A stretch of 64,000 nucleotides of DNA from Cupriavidus alkaliphilus (GCF_900094595.1 NZ_FMAD01000004.1:186001-250000), one strand, 5' to 3'; positions 28,593-39,979 are shown, counted from the stretch's first letter. Notes: generated by a model from the letters alone, not told the origin. Numbers and translations: made by a program.

Positions 28593-29027
28593 ATGGCCAC
28601 GCCTCCCAATCCCTTTGCCGATTTCACCAGGATGATGGAACAGTTCCGCCTGCCGGGCGTGGACATGAGCGCGGTGATCGAAGCGCGCCGCAAGGACATC
28701 GAGGCCCTGACCGAGGCCAACCGGCTGGCCTATGAAGGCATGCAGGCCATCGTGAAGAAGCAGCAGGAAATCTTCGCCCAGACCATGCAGCAGCTGCAGG
28801 CGGCCGCGCAGCAGTACGGCACGGCGGGCAACCCGGCCGAGGCCATGGCCAGGCACAGCGAGTTCGTGCAACAGCAGCTGCACCAGGCGCTGGAGAATAT
28901 GCGCGCGCTGGCCGAGACCGCGCAGAAGGCGCAAGCCGAGGCGCTTGCCGTGATCAGCAAGCGCGCCGAACAGAACGTGAAGGAGGCTGGCGAAATGCTC
29001 CAGCCGAAAACGAAACCCCGCGGCTAG
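28593..29027 (+). CDS. Phasin family protein
   Basis: 144 aa, ATG 28593 behind AGGAGA. Almost wholly helical and amphipathic with a Gln/Ala-rich central part (KKQQEIFAQTMQQLQAAAQQ) and FADFTRMMEQFRLPGVDM at the N-terminus, as in phasins that coat polyhydroxyalkanoate granules. Shorter than PhaP1 (about 190 aa), so a minor phasin or a phasin-like regulator. Its TAG stop overlaps the convergent DUF1272 stop. Confidence 0.8.
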   Translation: MATPPNPFADFTRMMEQFRLPGVDMSAVIEARRKDIEALTEANRLAYEGMQAIVKKQQEIFAQTMQQLQAAAQQYGTAGNPAEAMARHSEFVQQQLHQALENMRALAETAQKAQAEALAVISKRAEQNVKEAGEMLQPKTKPRG

Positions 29028-29329
29028 CGCCGCTCAGGCAGAACCTGGCCCACCGCCTCGACCAGGCGGGCATGCGCGGCCAGGTCCACCGGCCGGTGCT
29101 TGACCTTGGTACTGGCCGGGTTGTTGCCCAGGTAGTTGCCGTTCTTCCAGTCCCGCGCCGGCCGTACCGGCCGCGGCGCGAAACCGCCGCCGCAGTTCGG
29201 GCAGACATTGCCGAGCAGGTCGACGCAGCCCGCGCAGAAGGTGCATTCGTACGAGCAGATGCGCGCTTCGGCGGAATCCGGCGGCAGGGGCTTGTTGCAG
29301 TGTTCGCAGCCTGGTCTGAGTTCCAGCAT
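29024..29329 (-). CDS. DUF1272 family cysteine-rich protein
   Basis: 101 aa, ATG at 29327-29329 with AAGGAG upstream. Cysteines come in knuckles: CEHC, ICSYECTFCAGC, VCPNCGGGF, enough for two zinc sites. The C-terminal half is basic and lacks Cys. The last 4 bp overlap the end of the phasin gene on the other strand. Function of the family is unknown. Confidence 0.85.
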   Translation of the reverse strand: MLELRPGCEHCNKPLPPDSAEARICSYECTFCAGCVDLLGNVCPNCGGGFAPRPVRPARDWKNGNYLGNNPASTKVKHRPVDLAAHARLVEAVGQVLPERR

Positions 29330-29420
29330 GGCGCGTCGCTCCTTTTCTGGATAAGCGGTTCGGGACCGCCATCGTAGCCGGATTCGGCGCGGCCGGCATC
29401 GCGCCGGCCGCTTTTTCCCG

Positions 29421-30773
29421 TCAGATCACGCCTTGCGCCAGCATGGCGTCGGCCACCTTGACGAAGCCGGCGATGTTCGCGCCTTCGACGTAGTTGATGT
29501 AGCCATCCGCCTTCTGGCCGTGGTGGATGCAGTTCTGGTGGATGTCCTTCATGATCGCGTGCAGCTTCTCGTCGACCTCGGCGTGGTGCCAGGACAGGCG
29601 CATCGCGTTCTGCGACATCTCCAGGCCCGAGGTGGCCACGCCGCCGGCGTTGCTGGCCTTGCCCGGCGCGTACAGGATCTTCGCCTCGACAAAGCGGTCC
29701 ACCGCCTCCAGCGTCGACGGCATGTTGGCGCCTTCGGCCACGCAGATCACGCCGTTGCCCAGCAGGGTTTCGGCGTCGTTGCCGTCAAGTTCGTTCTGGG
29801 TGGCGCACGGCAGCGCCACGTCGGCGGGCACGTGCCAGGGCGTGCGGCCGGCTTCGAAGGTCATGCCGCGGCGGGCGGCAAAGTCGGACAGGCGGCCACG
29901 CTCTTCGTTCTTGAAGGCCATGACTTCGGCCAGCTGCTCGGTGGTCATGCCCTGCGGGTAGTGCAGCACGCCGCCGGAGTCGGACAGCGTCAGCACCTTG
30001 GCGCCCAGTTCGATCGCCTTCTCGGCCGCGTACTGCGCCACGTTGCCCGAGCCGGAGATCAGCACGCGCAGCCCGTCGAAGCCGCGCCCGCGACGGTGCA
30101 GCATTTCCTGGGCGAAGTAGACAGTGCCGTAGCCGGTCGCTTCAGGGCGCATCAGGCTGCCGCCGTAGGCCAGGCCCTTGCCGGTAAACACGCAGGCCGA
30201 CTGGTTCGACAGCTTTTTCATCATGCCGGCCATGAAGCCGACCTCGCGCGCGCCCACGCCGATGTCGCCGGCCGGGATGTCGGTATCCGGGCCCAGGTGG
30301 CGGTACAGCTCGGTCACCAGCGCCTGGCAGAAGCGCATCACTTCGGCGTCGGACTTGCCCTTGGGATCGAAGTCCGAGCCGCCCTTGCCGCCGCCCATGG
30401 GCAGCGTGGTCAGCGCATTCTTGAAGGTCTGCTCGAAGCCCAGGAACTTCAGCACCGACAGGTTCACGGTCGGGTGGAAGCGCATGCCGCCCTTGTACGG
30501 GCCGATGGCCGAGCTGTGCTGCACGCGGAAGGCGCGGTTGACCTGGACGCGGTTCTGGTCGTCGGTCCATGCCACGCGGAACTGGATCACGCGCTCGGGC
30601 TCCACCAGCCGCTCGAGCAGGGCCTGGTCGGCGTAGCGCGGGTTGCGCTCGACGAACGGCCACAGCGTCATCATGACTTCCTTCACGGCCTGGAGGAATT
30701 CGGGTTGATTGGGGTCGCGGCGGGCAACCCCCGCCAGAAATGCTTCAAGGGAAGTGCGGGAAGGAGAATTCAC
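29421..30773 (-). CDS. gdhA: NADP-specific glutamate dehydrogenase
   Basis: 450 aa hexameric type. 2-oxoglutarate/glutamate site: GPYKGGMRFHP, LTTLPMGGGKGGSDFDPKGK (catalytic lysines) and the Asp in PAGDIGVGAREVGFM. Rossmann motif SGSGNVAQYAAEKA. Assimilates ammonium when it is plentiful. The start is GTG (30771-30773) with only a weak ribosome site, which may limit translation. Monocistronic, leftward. Confidence 0.96.
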   Translation of the reverse strand: MNSPSRTSLEAFLAGVARRDPNQPEFLQAVKEVMMTLWPFVERNPRYADQALLERLVEPERVIQFRVAWTDDQNRVQVNRAFRVQHSSAIGPYKGGMRFHPTVNLSVLKFLGFEQTFKNALTTLPMGGGKGGSDFDPKGKSDAEVMRFCQALVTELYRHLGPDTDIPAGDIGVGAREVGFMAGMMKKLSNQSACVFTGKGLAYGGSLMRPEATGYGTVYFAQEMLHRRGRGFDGLRVLISGSGNVAQYAAEKAIELGAKVLTLSDSGGVLHYPQGMTTEQLAEVMAFKNEERGRLSDFAARRGMTFEAGRTPWHVPADVALPCATQNELDGNDAETLLGNGVICVAEGANMPSTLEAVDRFVEAKILYAPGKASNAGGVATSGLEMSQNAMRLSWHHAEVDEKLHAIMKDIHQNCIHHGQKADGYINYVEGANIAGFVKVADAMLAQGVI

Positions 30774-31066
30774 GGATGTCTCTTGCTGTGCTGGAGTGGC
30801 AGGATCCGGCAGCCTTGCCGGCTGGATGCCGGTCTGCGGTGCCGTCTGGCGTTGCGCCGATGGAAGGTGGGTCGCCTCCGGTTATCGGACGGGCACGGCT
30901 AGCCATGCCGGTTCGACAACCCAGCACTTTAGCACCGCCATGGGGCACACGGGAGTCAAAACACCTGTGACAGCGGCGTCAAAGCCGCATTTTGGTGCGC
31001 GGCCGGCCGGATTTGCGTGCGATCAGCGGACATGGCGGCCGCCCGGCCGAGACCAAGGCGAGGCCG

Positions 31067-31822
31067 TCAGGCAATCAGCAGCTTGTTGCCCCGCTCCTTC
31101 AGGGCCGCGCCCAACTCAGGTTCCGGCGCCATGTCAGTAATCACCCAGGCCGCCAGTTCGGCATGCTTGATGGTGACGCCGGTGTTGCGGCCGAACTTGG
31201 TGTGGTCGGCGACCACGCAGGCCACGTCGGCGGCCAGCAGCATGCGGCTGCGCAGCTCGGCCGCGGCGCGCGAGAAGTCGCAGATTTCGCCGCGCGGCGT
31301 GATGCCGCCGATGCCGATAAAGGCGAAGTCGGTGTGGTAGCGCGACAGCTGCTCGATGGTGTCCCAGCCGTGGGTGGCGTCTTCGTTGTCCTGCAGCTCG
31401 CCGCCCAGCACGATCACGCGGTTGCCGTTGCGCCGCCCCAGCAGCTGGGCAATGGCCAGGTCGTTGGTGTAGACCAGCAGGTTGTGGTGCCCGTGCAGCG
31501 CCTGCGCCACCGCATGCGTGGTGGTGCCGTAGTCCAGGATCAGCGAGGCGCCGTCGCGCACCAGCTCGGCCGCGCGCACGCCGATGGCGCGCTTGCCCTC
31601 GGCATTGACCTGCGCGCGGGTCTGGGTATCGGGCTCGGTCCGGTCCGGCGCCAGCGCGCCGCCGTGGGTCAGCACCAGTAGCCCGCGGGTGGCCAGCGCG
31701 TTGAGGTCGCGCCGGATGGTCTCGCGCGAAACGTCGAGTTCGCTCACCAGCTCGCTGATGGCCAGCGCGCCGGTCGCGGAAAGCTGATCGAGGATGTATT
31801 TCTGCCGTTGTTCGGCGAGCAC
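31067..31822 (-). CDS. DeoR-family transcriptional regulator (GlpR-like)
   Basis: 251 aa, GTG start at 31820-31822 behind GGAG. N-terminal winged HTH (ISELVSELDVSRETIRRDLN) and a sugar-phosphate-sensing isomerase-like domain with LDYGTTTHAVAQ and GIGGITPRGEICDFS. DeoR proteins usually respond to phosphorylated sugars. It lies behind the phosphonate genes, reading the same way, but separated by a palindromic repeat; no obvious target is adjacent. Confidence 0.88.
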   Translation of the reverse strand: MLAEQRQKYILDQLSATGALAISELVSELDVSRETIRRDLNALATRGLLVLTHGGALAPDRTEPDTQTRAQVNAEGKRAIGVRAAELVRDGASLILDYGTTTHAVAQALHGHHNLLVYTNDLAIAQLLGRRNGNRVIVLGGELQDNEDATHGWDTIEQLSRYHTDFAFIGIGGITPRGEICDFSRAAAELRSRMLLAADVACVVADHTKFGRNTGVTIKHAELAAWVITDMAPEPELGAALKERGNKLLIA

Positions 31823-31933
31823 GGGGACTCCGGGAGGATCGGGGACTTGGGGGCTGATTCTAGCGCAGCGGGGTCACCCCGAGCGACCTGGCGCCCAACT
31901 GCCATAGACTTTCCCATGACCGACTGCGTGCTC

Positions 31934-31955
31934 CCTCTCCCGCGCGCGGGAGAGG
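31934..31955. repeat. Intergenic palindrome, copy 1
   Basis: A perfect 22-bp palindrome with arm CCTCTCCCGCG, between phnY (ends 31988) and the DeoR gene. It belongs to the same family as 41142-41173, 49715-49747 and 52956-52984. Lying 33 bp past the phnY stop, it may terminate the phn transcript. Confidence 0.8.
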
Positions 31956-31987
31956 CGAGCCAACCCGCAGCCGGTTTCAGCCGTGCT

Positions 31988-33451
31988 TCACCCCCAAGGC
32001 AGCGTAATCGTCTTCAAATTCGTAAAACTCTTCGCCGCCTCCTGCACCCCCTCCTTGTACCCCAGCCCCGAATCCTTGATCCCGCCGAACGGCGTCAGCT
32101 CGATCCGGTAGCCAGGCACTTCCCACAGGTTGACCGTGCCCACGTGCAGCGAATTGGCGATTTTGGTGAAGGCCTCGATATTGTTGGTGCACACCCCCGA
32201 CGACAGCCCGAACGCGGTGCCGTTGGAGATCCGGATGGCATCGTCCACATCGCGGAAGGTGATGATGGGCGAGACCGGACCGAAGGTTTCCTCGCGCACC
32301 ACCGTCATCGACGGGTCGACGCGGTCGATCACGGTGGGCGCGTAGCTGGCGCCGTTGCGCTGGTTGCCGGCCAGCAGCCGCGCGCCCTGCGCCACCGCCT
32401 CGTTGACGCGGGCCTCGAACAGCTGCGCGGCCTGCTCGTCGATGACGGTGCCCATGTCGACGCCGCGGTCCATCGGGTCGCCGTACTTCCAGGCGCGGGT
32501 CTTCTCCACCACCAGTTCGGTAAAGCGCGCCGCCACGGCCTGGTGCACCAGCATGCGCTTGACCGCGGTGCAGCGCTGGCCGGAGTTCTTGTACGAGCCT
32601 TGCACCGCCAGGTCGGAGGCACGGTCCAGGTCGGCGTCGTCCAGCACGATCAGCGGGTCGTTGCCGCCCAGCTCCAGCACCACGCGCTTGTAGCCGGCCT
32701 TGCTGGCGATGTACTTGCCGATCGCCACGCCGCCGGTAAAGGTGACCAGGTCCACTGCCGGGTGCGTGATCAGCTCGTCGGCGATCTCGCGCGGGTCGCC
32801 GGTGACCACCTGGAACATCTGCGGCGGCAGGCCGGCTTCGTACAGCAGGTCGGCCAGGTAGAACGCCGACAGCGGCACCTTTTCCGACGGCTTGAGCACC
32901 ATGCGGTTGTTGGTGGCGATCGACGGCGCCACCTTGTGCGCAACCTGGTTCATCGGGTGATTGAACGGCGTGATCGCGCTGATCACGCCCATCAGCGGCT
33001 CGCGCTGCGTCATCACGCGGCGCTTCTTGCCGTGCGGCGTCAGGTCGCACGAGAACAGCTGGCCGTCGTCGCGCAGCGCCTCGGTGGCGGCAAAGCCCAG
33101 CACGTCGGCGACGCGGCCGATCTCGTACAGCGAGTCCTTCTTGGACAGGCCGGATTCCAGCGTGATCAGGTCCGACGCTTCCTCGGTGCGCTCGCGCAGC
33201 AGGGCCGCGGCGCGGTTGAGGATGGCGGCGCGCTCGTAGCGCGTCAGCGTGGCGCGGTAGGCCTGGCCCACCTCGAAGGCGCGGCGCACGTCGTCGACGG
33301 TGGCCTTGGGCACGGTGCCCACCAGCGCGCCGTCGAACGGATTGCGCACTTCGATCACGCGCTCGCGCACGATCTTCTGGCCGTCGATGCGCAAGGCCTC
33401 GGCACGGAAATGGGGGCTGACGGCGCCAGCGGGAAATTGGGGGGCGTTCAT
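31988..33451 (-). CDS. phnY: Phosphonoacetaldehyde dehydrogenase
   Basis: 487 aa aldehyde dehydrogenase. It oxidises phosphonoacetaldehyde with NAD to phosphonoacetate, the middle step between PhnW and PhnA. Catalytic Cys in [11 protein letters not shown] and Glu in LELGGNDPL; cofactor loop [11 protein letters not shown]. The Arg/Lys-rich active-site stretch [13 protein letters not shown] is characteristic of the PhnY group as I recall it. ATG at 33449-33451 with an excellent GGAGGAGA. Last gene of the leftward GntR-phnA-phnY set. Confidence 0.92.
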   Translation of the reverse strand: MNAPQFPAGAVSPHFRAEALRIDGQKIVRERVIEVRNPFDGALVGTVPKATVDDVRRAFEVGQAYRATLTRYERAAILNRAAALLRERTEEASDLITLESGLSKKDSLYEIGRVADVLGFAATEALRDDGQLFSCDLTPHGKKRRVMTQREPLMGVISAITPFNHPMNQVAHKVAPSIATNNRMVLKPSEKVPLSAFYLADLLYEAGLPPQMFQVVTGDPREIADELITHPAVDLVTFTGGVAIGKYIASKAGYKRVVLELGGNDPLIVLDDADLDRASDLAVQGSYKNSGQRCTAVKRMLVHQAVAARFTELVVEKTRAWKYGDPMDRGVDMGTVIDEQAAQLFEARVNEAVAQGARLLAGNQRNGASYAPTVIDRVDPSMTVVREETFGPVSPIITFRDVDDAIRISNGTAFGLSSGVCTNNIEAFTKIANSLHVGTVNLWEVPGYRIELTPFGGIKDSGLGYKEGVQEAAKSFTNLKTITLPWG

Positions 33452-33540
33452 GGGTCTCCTCCGTTCAATACAGGCTCAAATTGCGGCTCGGACAGCAGAG
33501 TCAGGCTGCGCGCCCGAACCGGCCGATACCATCCGGGCGT

Positions 33541-34854
<1,314 letters not shown>

Positions 34855-34860
34855 TCAGAT

Positions 34861-35589
34861 TCAGGCGGCGGCATCGGTGCCGGTGCTGGCGCCAGCGCTG
34901 GTAGCCGACGGGGCCACCGCGGCATGCATGCGCGCGCGGCCGCGCTCGACGTGCTCGCGCATCAGGCGCGCGGCCAGCTCGCCGTCGCGCGCGGCAATCG
35001 CCGAGACGATGGCGCGGTGCTCGCGGGTGGAATCGGGCATGGCGGCGTGGCTGCGCGACAGCGCTTCGCGCCGGAACAGCGTCAGCTCCTTGACCAGGCG
35101 CCGATAGGTCTCCAGCAGCTTGCGGTTGCCGGCCAGCTCGACCATGCGGTCGTGGAACGACAGGTTCAGCCGCGTGTATTCATCGACGTCCCGCGCCTGG
35201 CTCGCCGCGTCAAGCGCCTCCACCAGTGCGCGCAGTTCGCGCAGGTCCGCGGGCGTGATGCGGGCGGCCAGCTGCCGGCCGATGAACTCATCCAGCACGG
35301 CACGCAGTTCATAGATCTCATCGGCTTCCTCCACCGAGATGGCACGCACGAACACACCGCGGTTCTTCTCGGTGCGCAGCAGGCCGGCCTGCTCCAGCGC
35401 ACGGAATGCCTCGCGCACCGGACCGCGCGACACATTGAGCTGCCCGGCGACTTCGATCTCGTTGAGCTTGGCGCCCGGCGCCAGCTCGCCGGACATGATC
35501 CGCAACTCCAGCTCCCGCTGCACCAGCGTAGTCAGGGACTGGCTCTGCAGGATGGTGATTTCGCTCGCCAGCGGCGCTTGGCGTGACAT
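34861..35589 (-). CDS. GntR-family (FadR/FCD) regulator of phosphonate use
   Basis: 242 aa from ATG 35587-35589, which has GGGAG; an in-frame ATG 30 nt upstream is weaker. Winged HTH (LAPGAKLNEIEVAGQLNVSR, GPVREAFRALEQ) and an all-helical FCD effector domain with metal-ligand histidines (LSFHDRMVELAGN, REHRAIVSAI). The same type of regulator accompanies AEP genes in other Burkholderiales. It is divergent from the transporter genes, with a candidate operator at 35661-35672. Probably senses AEP or a degradation product; unproven. Confidence 0.85.
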   Translation of the reverse strand: MSRQAPLASEITILQSQSLTTLVQRELELRIMSGELAPGAKLNEIEVAGQLNVSRGPVREAFRALEQAGLLRTEKNRGVFVRAISVEEADEIYELRAVLDEFIGRQLAARITPADLRELRALVEALDAASQARDVDEYTRLNLSFHDRMVELAGNRKLLETYRRLVKELTLFRREALSRSHAAMPDSTREHRAIVSAIAARDGELAARLMREHVERGRARMHAAVAPSATSAGASTGTDAAA

Positions 35590-35660
35590 GAAAACTCCCG
35601 TTTGTGACGGATTCAGCAATATCGAAAATCCTTATTGCCATTAAAGCAAGCGGTTTGTAT

Positions 35661-35672
35661 ATTGTCAACAAT
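35661..35672. promoter_or_regulatory. Candidate GntR operator in the phn divergent region
   Basis: ATTGTCAACAAT: arms ATTGT/ACAAT around a 2-bp centre, a layout used by FadR-subfamily GntR proteins (GT-N-AC core). It sits in the AT-rich 265-bp divergent region between the regulator and the importer operon. Confidence 0.5.
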
Positions 35673-35854
35673 CAAGACATCGGCGCAGATCCACGGGTGA
35701 CAACGCAACGCGCCAGAAGTTGGGCATATGTCTTGCAAGTGTTGTAGCACAAGGGTTTCACGGTGATTCAATGTTGTGCAGCACGCCCCACGGCATTGCA
35801 ACATATTCACCACATTGACACATTTCTCCACCTACAATGCCGGAAGGAGTCCCC

Positions 35855-36889
35855 ATGCAACCGTCCTTCACCACCACCCTGCGCACCGCCGCCGCCCTGC
35901 TTGCGCTAGCCGCCTCCGGCACCGCGCTGGCCCAGAAGACCACGCTGACCGTCTATACGGCGTGGGAGACCGAGACCCTCAAGCCCTATGCCGAGGGCTT
36001 TGCCAAGGTGGCGCCCGATATCGAACTGAAATACGTGCGCGATTCCACCGGCGTGATCACCGCCAAGGCGCTGGCCGAGAAAGCCAATCCGCAGGCCGAC
36101 GTGATCGCCGGGCTGGCGGCGTCGAGCCTGGAACTGCTCAAGCAGGAAGGCATGCTCGTGCCGTACACCCCCAAGGGCTTCGAGAAGCTGACGCGCGACT
36201 ACAGCGACAAGGCCACACCGCCGTCGTGGGTAGGGCTGGACGTGTGGGGCGCCACCATCTGCTTCAACACCATCGAGGCCAAGAAGCGCAACCTGCCGCG
36301 CCCCGAAACCTGGAAGGACCTGGCCAAGCCGGTCTACAAGGGCACCATCGTGATGCCCAACCCGGCCTCGTCCGGCACCGGCTTCCTTGACGTGACCGCC
36401 TGGCTGCAGCTCTACGGCGAGCAGGAAGGCTGGAAGTACATGGACGCGCTGCACGAGAACATCGCCCAATACACGCACTCCGGCTCCAAGCCCTGCAAGC
36501 AGGCCGGCTCCGGCGAGTTCCCGATCGGCATCTCGTTCGAGCTGCGCGCGCACAAGACGCTGGCGGCGGGCGCGCCGATCGAGATGATCTTCCCCAAGGA
36601 GGGCCTGGGCTACGACATCGAGGCCGCCGGCATCGTCAAGGGCACGAAGAAGATGGAGGCCGCCCAACGCTACCTGGACTGGCTCGCCAGCAAGGAGGCC
36701 AACCAGCTGTTCGCCAAGGACTGGGCCATCGTGGCTTACCCGGGCGTGGCGCGGAAGGTGGAAACCATCCCGGCCAACTACGAGCAGATGCTGGTCAAGA
36801 ACGATTTCGGCTACATCGCCAAGAACCGCGAGCGCGTGCTGACCGAATGGCAGAAGCGCTACGCCAGCAAGTCGGAAAAGCAGCCCTGA
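35855..36889 (+). CDS. phnS: 2-Aminoethylphosphonate ABC transporter, periplasmic binding protein
   Basis: 344 aa, ATG 35855 after GGAAGGAG. Signal peptide to about residue 26 (SGTALA). The mature protein is a class-II periplasmic binding protein (TLTVYTAWETETLKPYAEGF; DVIAGLAASSLELLKQEGML; SSGTGFLDVTAWLQLYGEQE), related to iron and putrescine binders and to the PhnS group. Captures AEP in the periplasm. It is followed, after a stable stem-loop (36911-36949), by the ATPase gene. Confidence 0.9.
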   Translation: MQPSFTTTLRTAAALLALAASGTALAQKTTLTVYTAWETETLKPYAEGFAKVAPDIELKYVRDSTGVITAKALAEKANPQADVIAGLAASSLELLKQEGMLVPYTPKGFEKLTRDYSDKATPPSWVGLDVWGATICFNTIEAKKRNLPRPETWKDLAKPVYKGTIVMPNPASSGTGFLDVTAWLQLYGEQEGWKYMDALHENIAQYTHSGSKPCKQAGSGEFPIGISFELRAHKTLAAGAPIEMIFPKEGLGYDIEAAGIVKGTKKMEAAQRYLDWLASKEANQLFAKDWAIVAYPGVARKVETIPANYEQMLVKNDFGYIAKNRERVLTEWQKRYASKSEKQP

Positions 36890-36910
36890 GCGCCTGAGCG
36901 CCGTCCTGTA

Positions 36911-36949
36911 CCGGCGCCGCCGGCCTGTCTCGCGGGCAGGCGGCGCCGG
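36911..36949 (+). terminator. Intercistronic stem-loop between phnS and phnT
   Basis: CCGGCGCCG (36911-36919) pairs with CGGCGCCGG (36941-36949), and an inner CCTG/CAGG extends it. There is no U-tract, so it is more likely an mRNA-stabilising or partial attenuator that keeps the binding protein in excess over the membrane parts. Confidence 0.5.
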
Positions 36950-36979
36950 GCTCCCCCAACAGAACACAGGCCCCACGCC

Positions 36980-38122
36980 ATGCAGACCTCCACATCCACG
37001 GCCGAGACCTACCTCAGCCTGAAAGGCATCCACAAGCGCTTCGGCGGCAGCGGCAGCGCCTTCGTCGCGCTCCAACATATCGACCTGGACGTGCGCCAGG
37101 GCGAGCTGCTGTGCTTCCTGGGCCCGTCGGGCTGCGGCAAGACCACGTTGCTGCGCATCATCGCCGGGCTGGAATCGCAGAATGCCGGCACCATCCACCA
37201 GGGCGGGCGCGATATCTCCACGCTGCCGCCGATGGAGCGCGACTACGGCATCGTGTTCCAGTCCTATGCGCTGTTCCCCAACCTGACCGTGGCCGACAAC
37301 GTCGCCTACGGCCTGGTCAACCGGCGCATGCCGCGCGACCAGCGCCGCGCGCGCGTGGCGGAACTGCTGACGCTGGTGGGGCTGCCCGATCGCGGCAACC
37401 AGTATCCGGCGCAGCTGTCGGGCGGCCAGCAGCAGCGCGTGGCGATCGCGCGCGCGCTGGCCACTTCGCCCGGGCTGCTGCTGCTGGACGAACCGCTGTC
37501 GGCGCTCGATGCGCGCGTGCGGGTGCGCCTGCGCAGCGAGATCCGCGCGCTGCAGCAGCGGCTGAACATCACCACCATCCTGGTCACGCACGACCAGGAA
37601 GAGGCACTGTCGATGGCGGATCGCATCGTGGTGATGAACCAGGGTGCGATCGAGCAGGTCGGCACCCCGGCGCAGGTCTACCAGCGCCCGGCCACGCCGT
37701 TCGCGGCGGACTTCGTCGGCAAGACCAACATGCTGGGCGCGCGCGTCTGCGGCAACGGCGAGCTGCACCTGGGCGGCGTGCGCATGCGCTGCGCCGCGCC
37801 CGCGGGCTGCTGCCCCGACGAGGACGTGCAGGTGTTCTTCCGCCCGGAAGACGTCTGCGTGCGCGGCATCGAACAGCATGGCCCCAATGTGCTGGAGGCC
37901 ACCGTCGACAAGATCGAGTTCCTCGGCGCCTTCTCGCGGCTGACGCTGCGGCTGCCCGACGCCGCGCCGGCGGCACCGGGCGGCGCCGGCGCGCTTGGCA
38001 GCGCGCTGTATGCCGACCTTTCGCTCAATGACCTGCACGAGCTGCGCCCGCACACCGGCGACCGGCTGCGTCTGGCCATTCCCGCTGACCGTATCCGAAT
38101 CTTCCGCCACGCATGCGCATGA
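36980..38122 (+). CDS. phnT: 2-Aminoethylphosphonate ABC transporter, ATPase
   Basis: 380 aa. Walker A LGPSGCGKTTLLR (about 46-58), Q-loop, signature LSGGQQQRVAIARAL, Walker B LLLDEPLSALDARVR and H-loop LVTHDQEEALS, followed by a C-terminal TOBE domain with an odd Cys-rich stretch (MRCAAPAGCCPDEDVQVFFR). Energises AEP import. Overlaps the permease gene. Confidence 0.93.
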   Translation: MQTSTSTAETYLSLKGIHKRFGGSGSAFVALQHIDLDVRQGELLCFLGPSGCGKTTLLRIIAGLESQNAGTIHQGGRDISTLPPMERDYGIVFQSYALFPNLTVADNVAYGLVNRRMPRDQRRARVAELLTLVGLPDRGNQYPAQLSGGQQQRVAIARALATSPGLLLLDEPLSALDARVRVRLRSEIRALQQRLNITTILVTHDQEEALSMADRIVVMNQGAIEQVGTPAQVYQRPATPFAADFVGKTNMLGARVCGNGELHLGGVRMRCAAPAGCCPDEDVQVFFRPEDVCVRGIEQHGPNVLEATVDKIEFLGAFSRLTLRLPDAAPAAPGGAGALGSALYADLSLNDLHELRPHTGDRLRLAIPADRIRIFRHACA

Positions 38123-39942
38123 GCCTCACTGCGGCGCCGGCCACCACGTCTGCCACCATGCCGGCTACCGATACCCTCTCCCCCGCCCCGGCCAGCGCGC
38201 CGGCGGGGCCCGCCAACCCTGGCGCGCAGCCCTCGCCGCCGGCATCGCCGGCGCTGGTCGCCACCTCGGTGCGCGCGCACTGGACCGACCGCCTCGCCTA
38301 CGCGCTGCTGGCCCTGGCCGCGCTGGCGCTGGCCTGCTTCGTGCTGGCGCCGATCGTGATGATCCTGGCCAAGAGCGTGCAGAACCGCGACGGCACCCTG
38401 GCCGGCATCGCGCACTTCCGCGCCTACTTCGAGTCTCCCGCGCTGCTGCGCTCGGTATGGAACAGCGTGTGGGTCTCGGCGCTGGCCACCTGCATCACGG
38501 TGCCGCTGGCGTTCGGCTTTGCCTATGCGCTGACGCGCAGCCGCATTGCCTGCAAGGGCCTGCTGCGCAACCTGGCGCTGATCCCGCTGCTGGCGCCCTC
38601 GCTGCTGGCGGCGATCTCGTTCATCTTCTGGTTCGGCAACCAGGGGCTGTTCAAGCCGTGGATGGGCAGCACGCAGATCTACGGGCCGCTGGGCATCGTC
38701 GCGTCGCTGGTGTTCGCCACCTTTCCGCATGCGCTGATGATCCTGATCACGGCGCTGTCGCTGACGGATGCGCGGCTGTATGAAGCCGCCGACGCGCTGG
38801 GCACCTCGACCGTGCGCAAGTTCTTCACCATCACCGTGCCGGGTGCGCGCTACGGGCTGGTCAGCGCCGCCATGGTGGTGTTCACCTATGCGATCTCGGA
38901 CTTCGGCATCCCCAAGGTGATCGGCGGCAACTTCCACATGCTGGCGACCGATATCTACAAGCTGGTGATCGGCATGCAGGACTTCTCGCAGGGCGCGGTG
39001 GTGTCGCTGATGCTGCTGGTGCCGGTGGCCGTGACCTACTGCGTCGACGCGCGCGTGCAGCGCCGCCAGATGGCGCTGATGTCGGCGCGCTCGGTGCCCT
39101 ACGTGCCGCGGCGCAGCCCGCGCTTCGACCTGGCCATGGCGGTGTTCTGCTGGTCGATGGCGGCGCTGATGCTGGCGGTGATGGGCATGGCGGTGTACGC
39201 GTCCTTCGTCAAGCTGTGGCCGTACAACTTCTCGCTGTCGCTGAACCACTACCGGGTCGGGCTGATCGAGGGCGGCGTGGTCGATTCCTACCTGAACAGC
39301 CTGCGCATGGCGGGCCTGGCCGCGGTGATCGGACCGGTGTTCATTTTCGCCACCGCCTACCTGCTGGAGAAGACCCGCGGCATGGACTGGCTGCGCAGCT
39401 TCGTGCGGCTGATGGCGGTGCTGCCGATGGGCGTGCCGGGGCTGGTGCTGGGGCTGGGCTACATCTTCTTCTTCGTGCCGCAGGCCAACCCGCTGCACGG
39501 GCTGTACCAGACCCTGGGCATCCTGGTGCTGGTGACCATCGTCCACTACTACGCATCGTGCCACCTGACCGCCGTGACCGCGCTCAAGCAGCTCGACAGC
39601 GAGTTCGAGGCCGTGTCCGCATCGCTCAAGGTGCCGTTCTACAAGACCTTCTTCAAGGTCACGGTACCGGCCTGCCTGCCCGCCATCCTGGAGATCTCGC
39701 GCTACCTGTTCATCAATGCGATGACCACGGTCTCGGCGGTGGTGTTCCTGTACGGCGCCGACACCAAGCTGGCCTCGGTCGAGATCGTCAACCTGGACGA
39801 GTCCGGCGACATCGGCCCGGCCGCGGCCATGGCCACGCTGGTGGTGCTGACCTCGGCCGGCGCCTGCCTGCTCTATTACCTGCTGCAACGCGTGCTCGAT
39901 TGCAAGACCCAGGCCTGGCGCCAGGGCCAAGGCAACGACTGA
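38113..39942 (+). CDS. phnU: 2-Aminoethylphosphonate ABC transporter, fused double permease
   Basis: 609 aa with two binding-protein-dependent permease domains in one chain (roughly residues 95-310 and 390-600), 12 helices in all; EAA loops read [26 protein letters not shown] and [24 protein letters not shown] (each shown in part). Two start codons are possible: 38113, or 38119, where the ATG overlaps the phnT stop as ATGA. Either way translation is coupled to the ATPase. The fusion takes the place of separate PhnU and PhnV. Confidence 0.9.
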   Translation: MRMSLTAAPATTSATMPATDTLSPAPASAPAGPANPGAQPSPPASPALVATSVRAHWTDRLAYALLALAALALACFVLAPIVMILAKSVQNRDGTLAGIAHFRAYFESPALLRSVWNSVWVSALATCITVPLAFGFAYALTRSRIACKGLLRNLALIPLLAPSLLAAISFIFWFGNQGLFKPWMGSTQIYGPLGIVASLVFATFPHALMILITALSLTDARLYEAADALGTSTVRKFFTITVPGARYGLVSAAMVVFTYAISDFGIPKVIGGNFHMLATDIYKLVIGMQDFSQGAVVSLMLLVPVAVTYCVDARVQRRQMALMSARSVPYVPRRSPRFDLAMAVFCWSMAALMLAVMGMAVYASFVKLWPYNFSLSLNHYRVGLIEGGVVDSYLNSLRMAGLAAVIGPVFIFATAYLLEKTRGMDWLRSFVRLMAVLPMGVPGLVLGLGYIFFFVPQANPLHGLYQTLGILVLVTIVHYYASCHLTAVTALKQLDSEFEAVSASLKVPFYKTFFKVTVPACLPAILEISRYLFINAMTTVSAVVFLYGADTKLASVEIVNLDESGDIGPAAAMATLVVLTSAGACLLYYLLQRVLDCKTQAWRQGQGND

Positions 39943-39979
39943 CTTTCCATTTCCACTCCTTCCCAATCAGGAGCTCAAC

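Noticed and set aside
30970..30990. GCGGC/GCCGC hairpin between gdhA and the DeoR gene
   Set aside because: Short stem in the wrong place and orientation to terminate either gene.
35906..38110. 734-codon leftward frame opposite the phn importer genes
   Set aside because: Antisense to phnS and phnT, which are unmistakable; no ribosome site and a biased composition.
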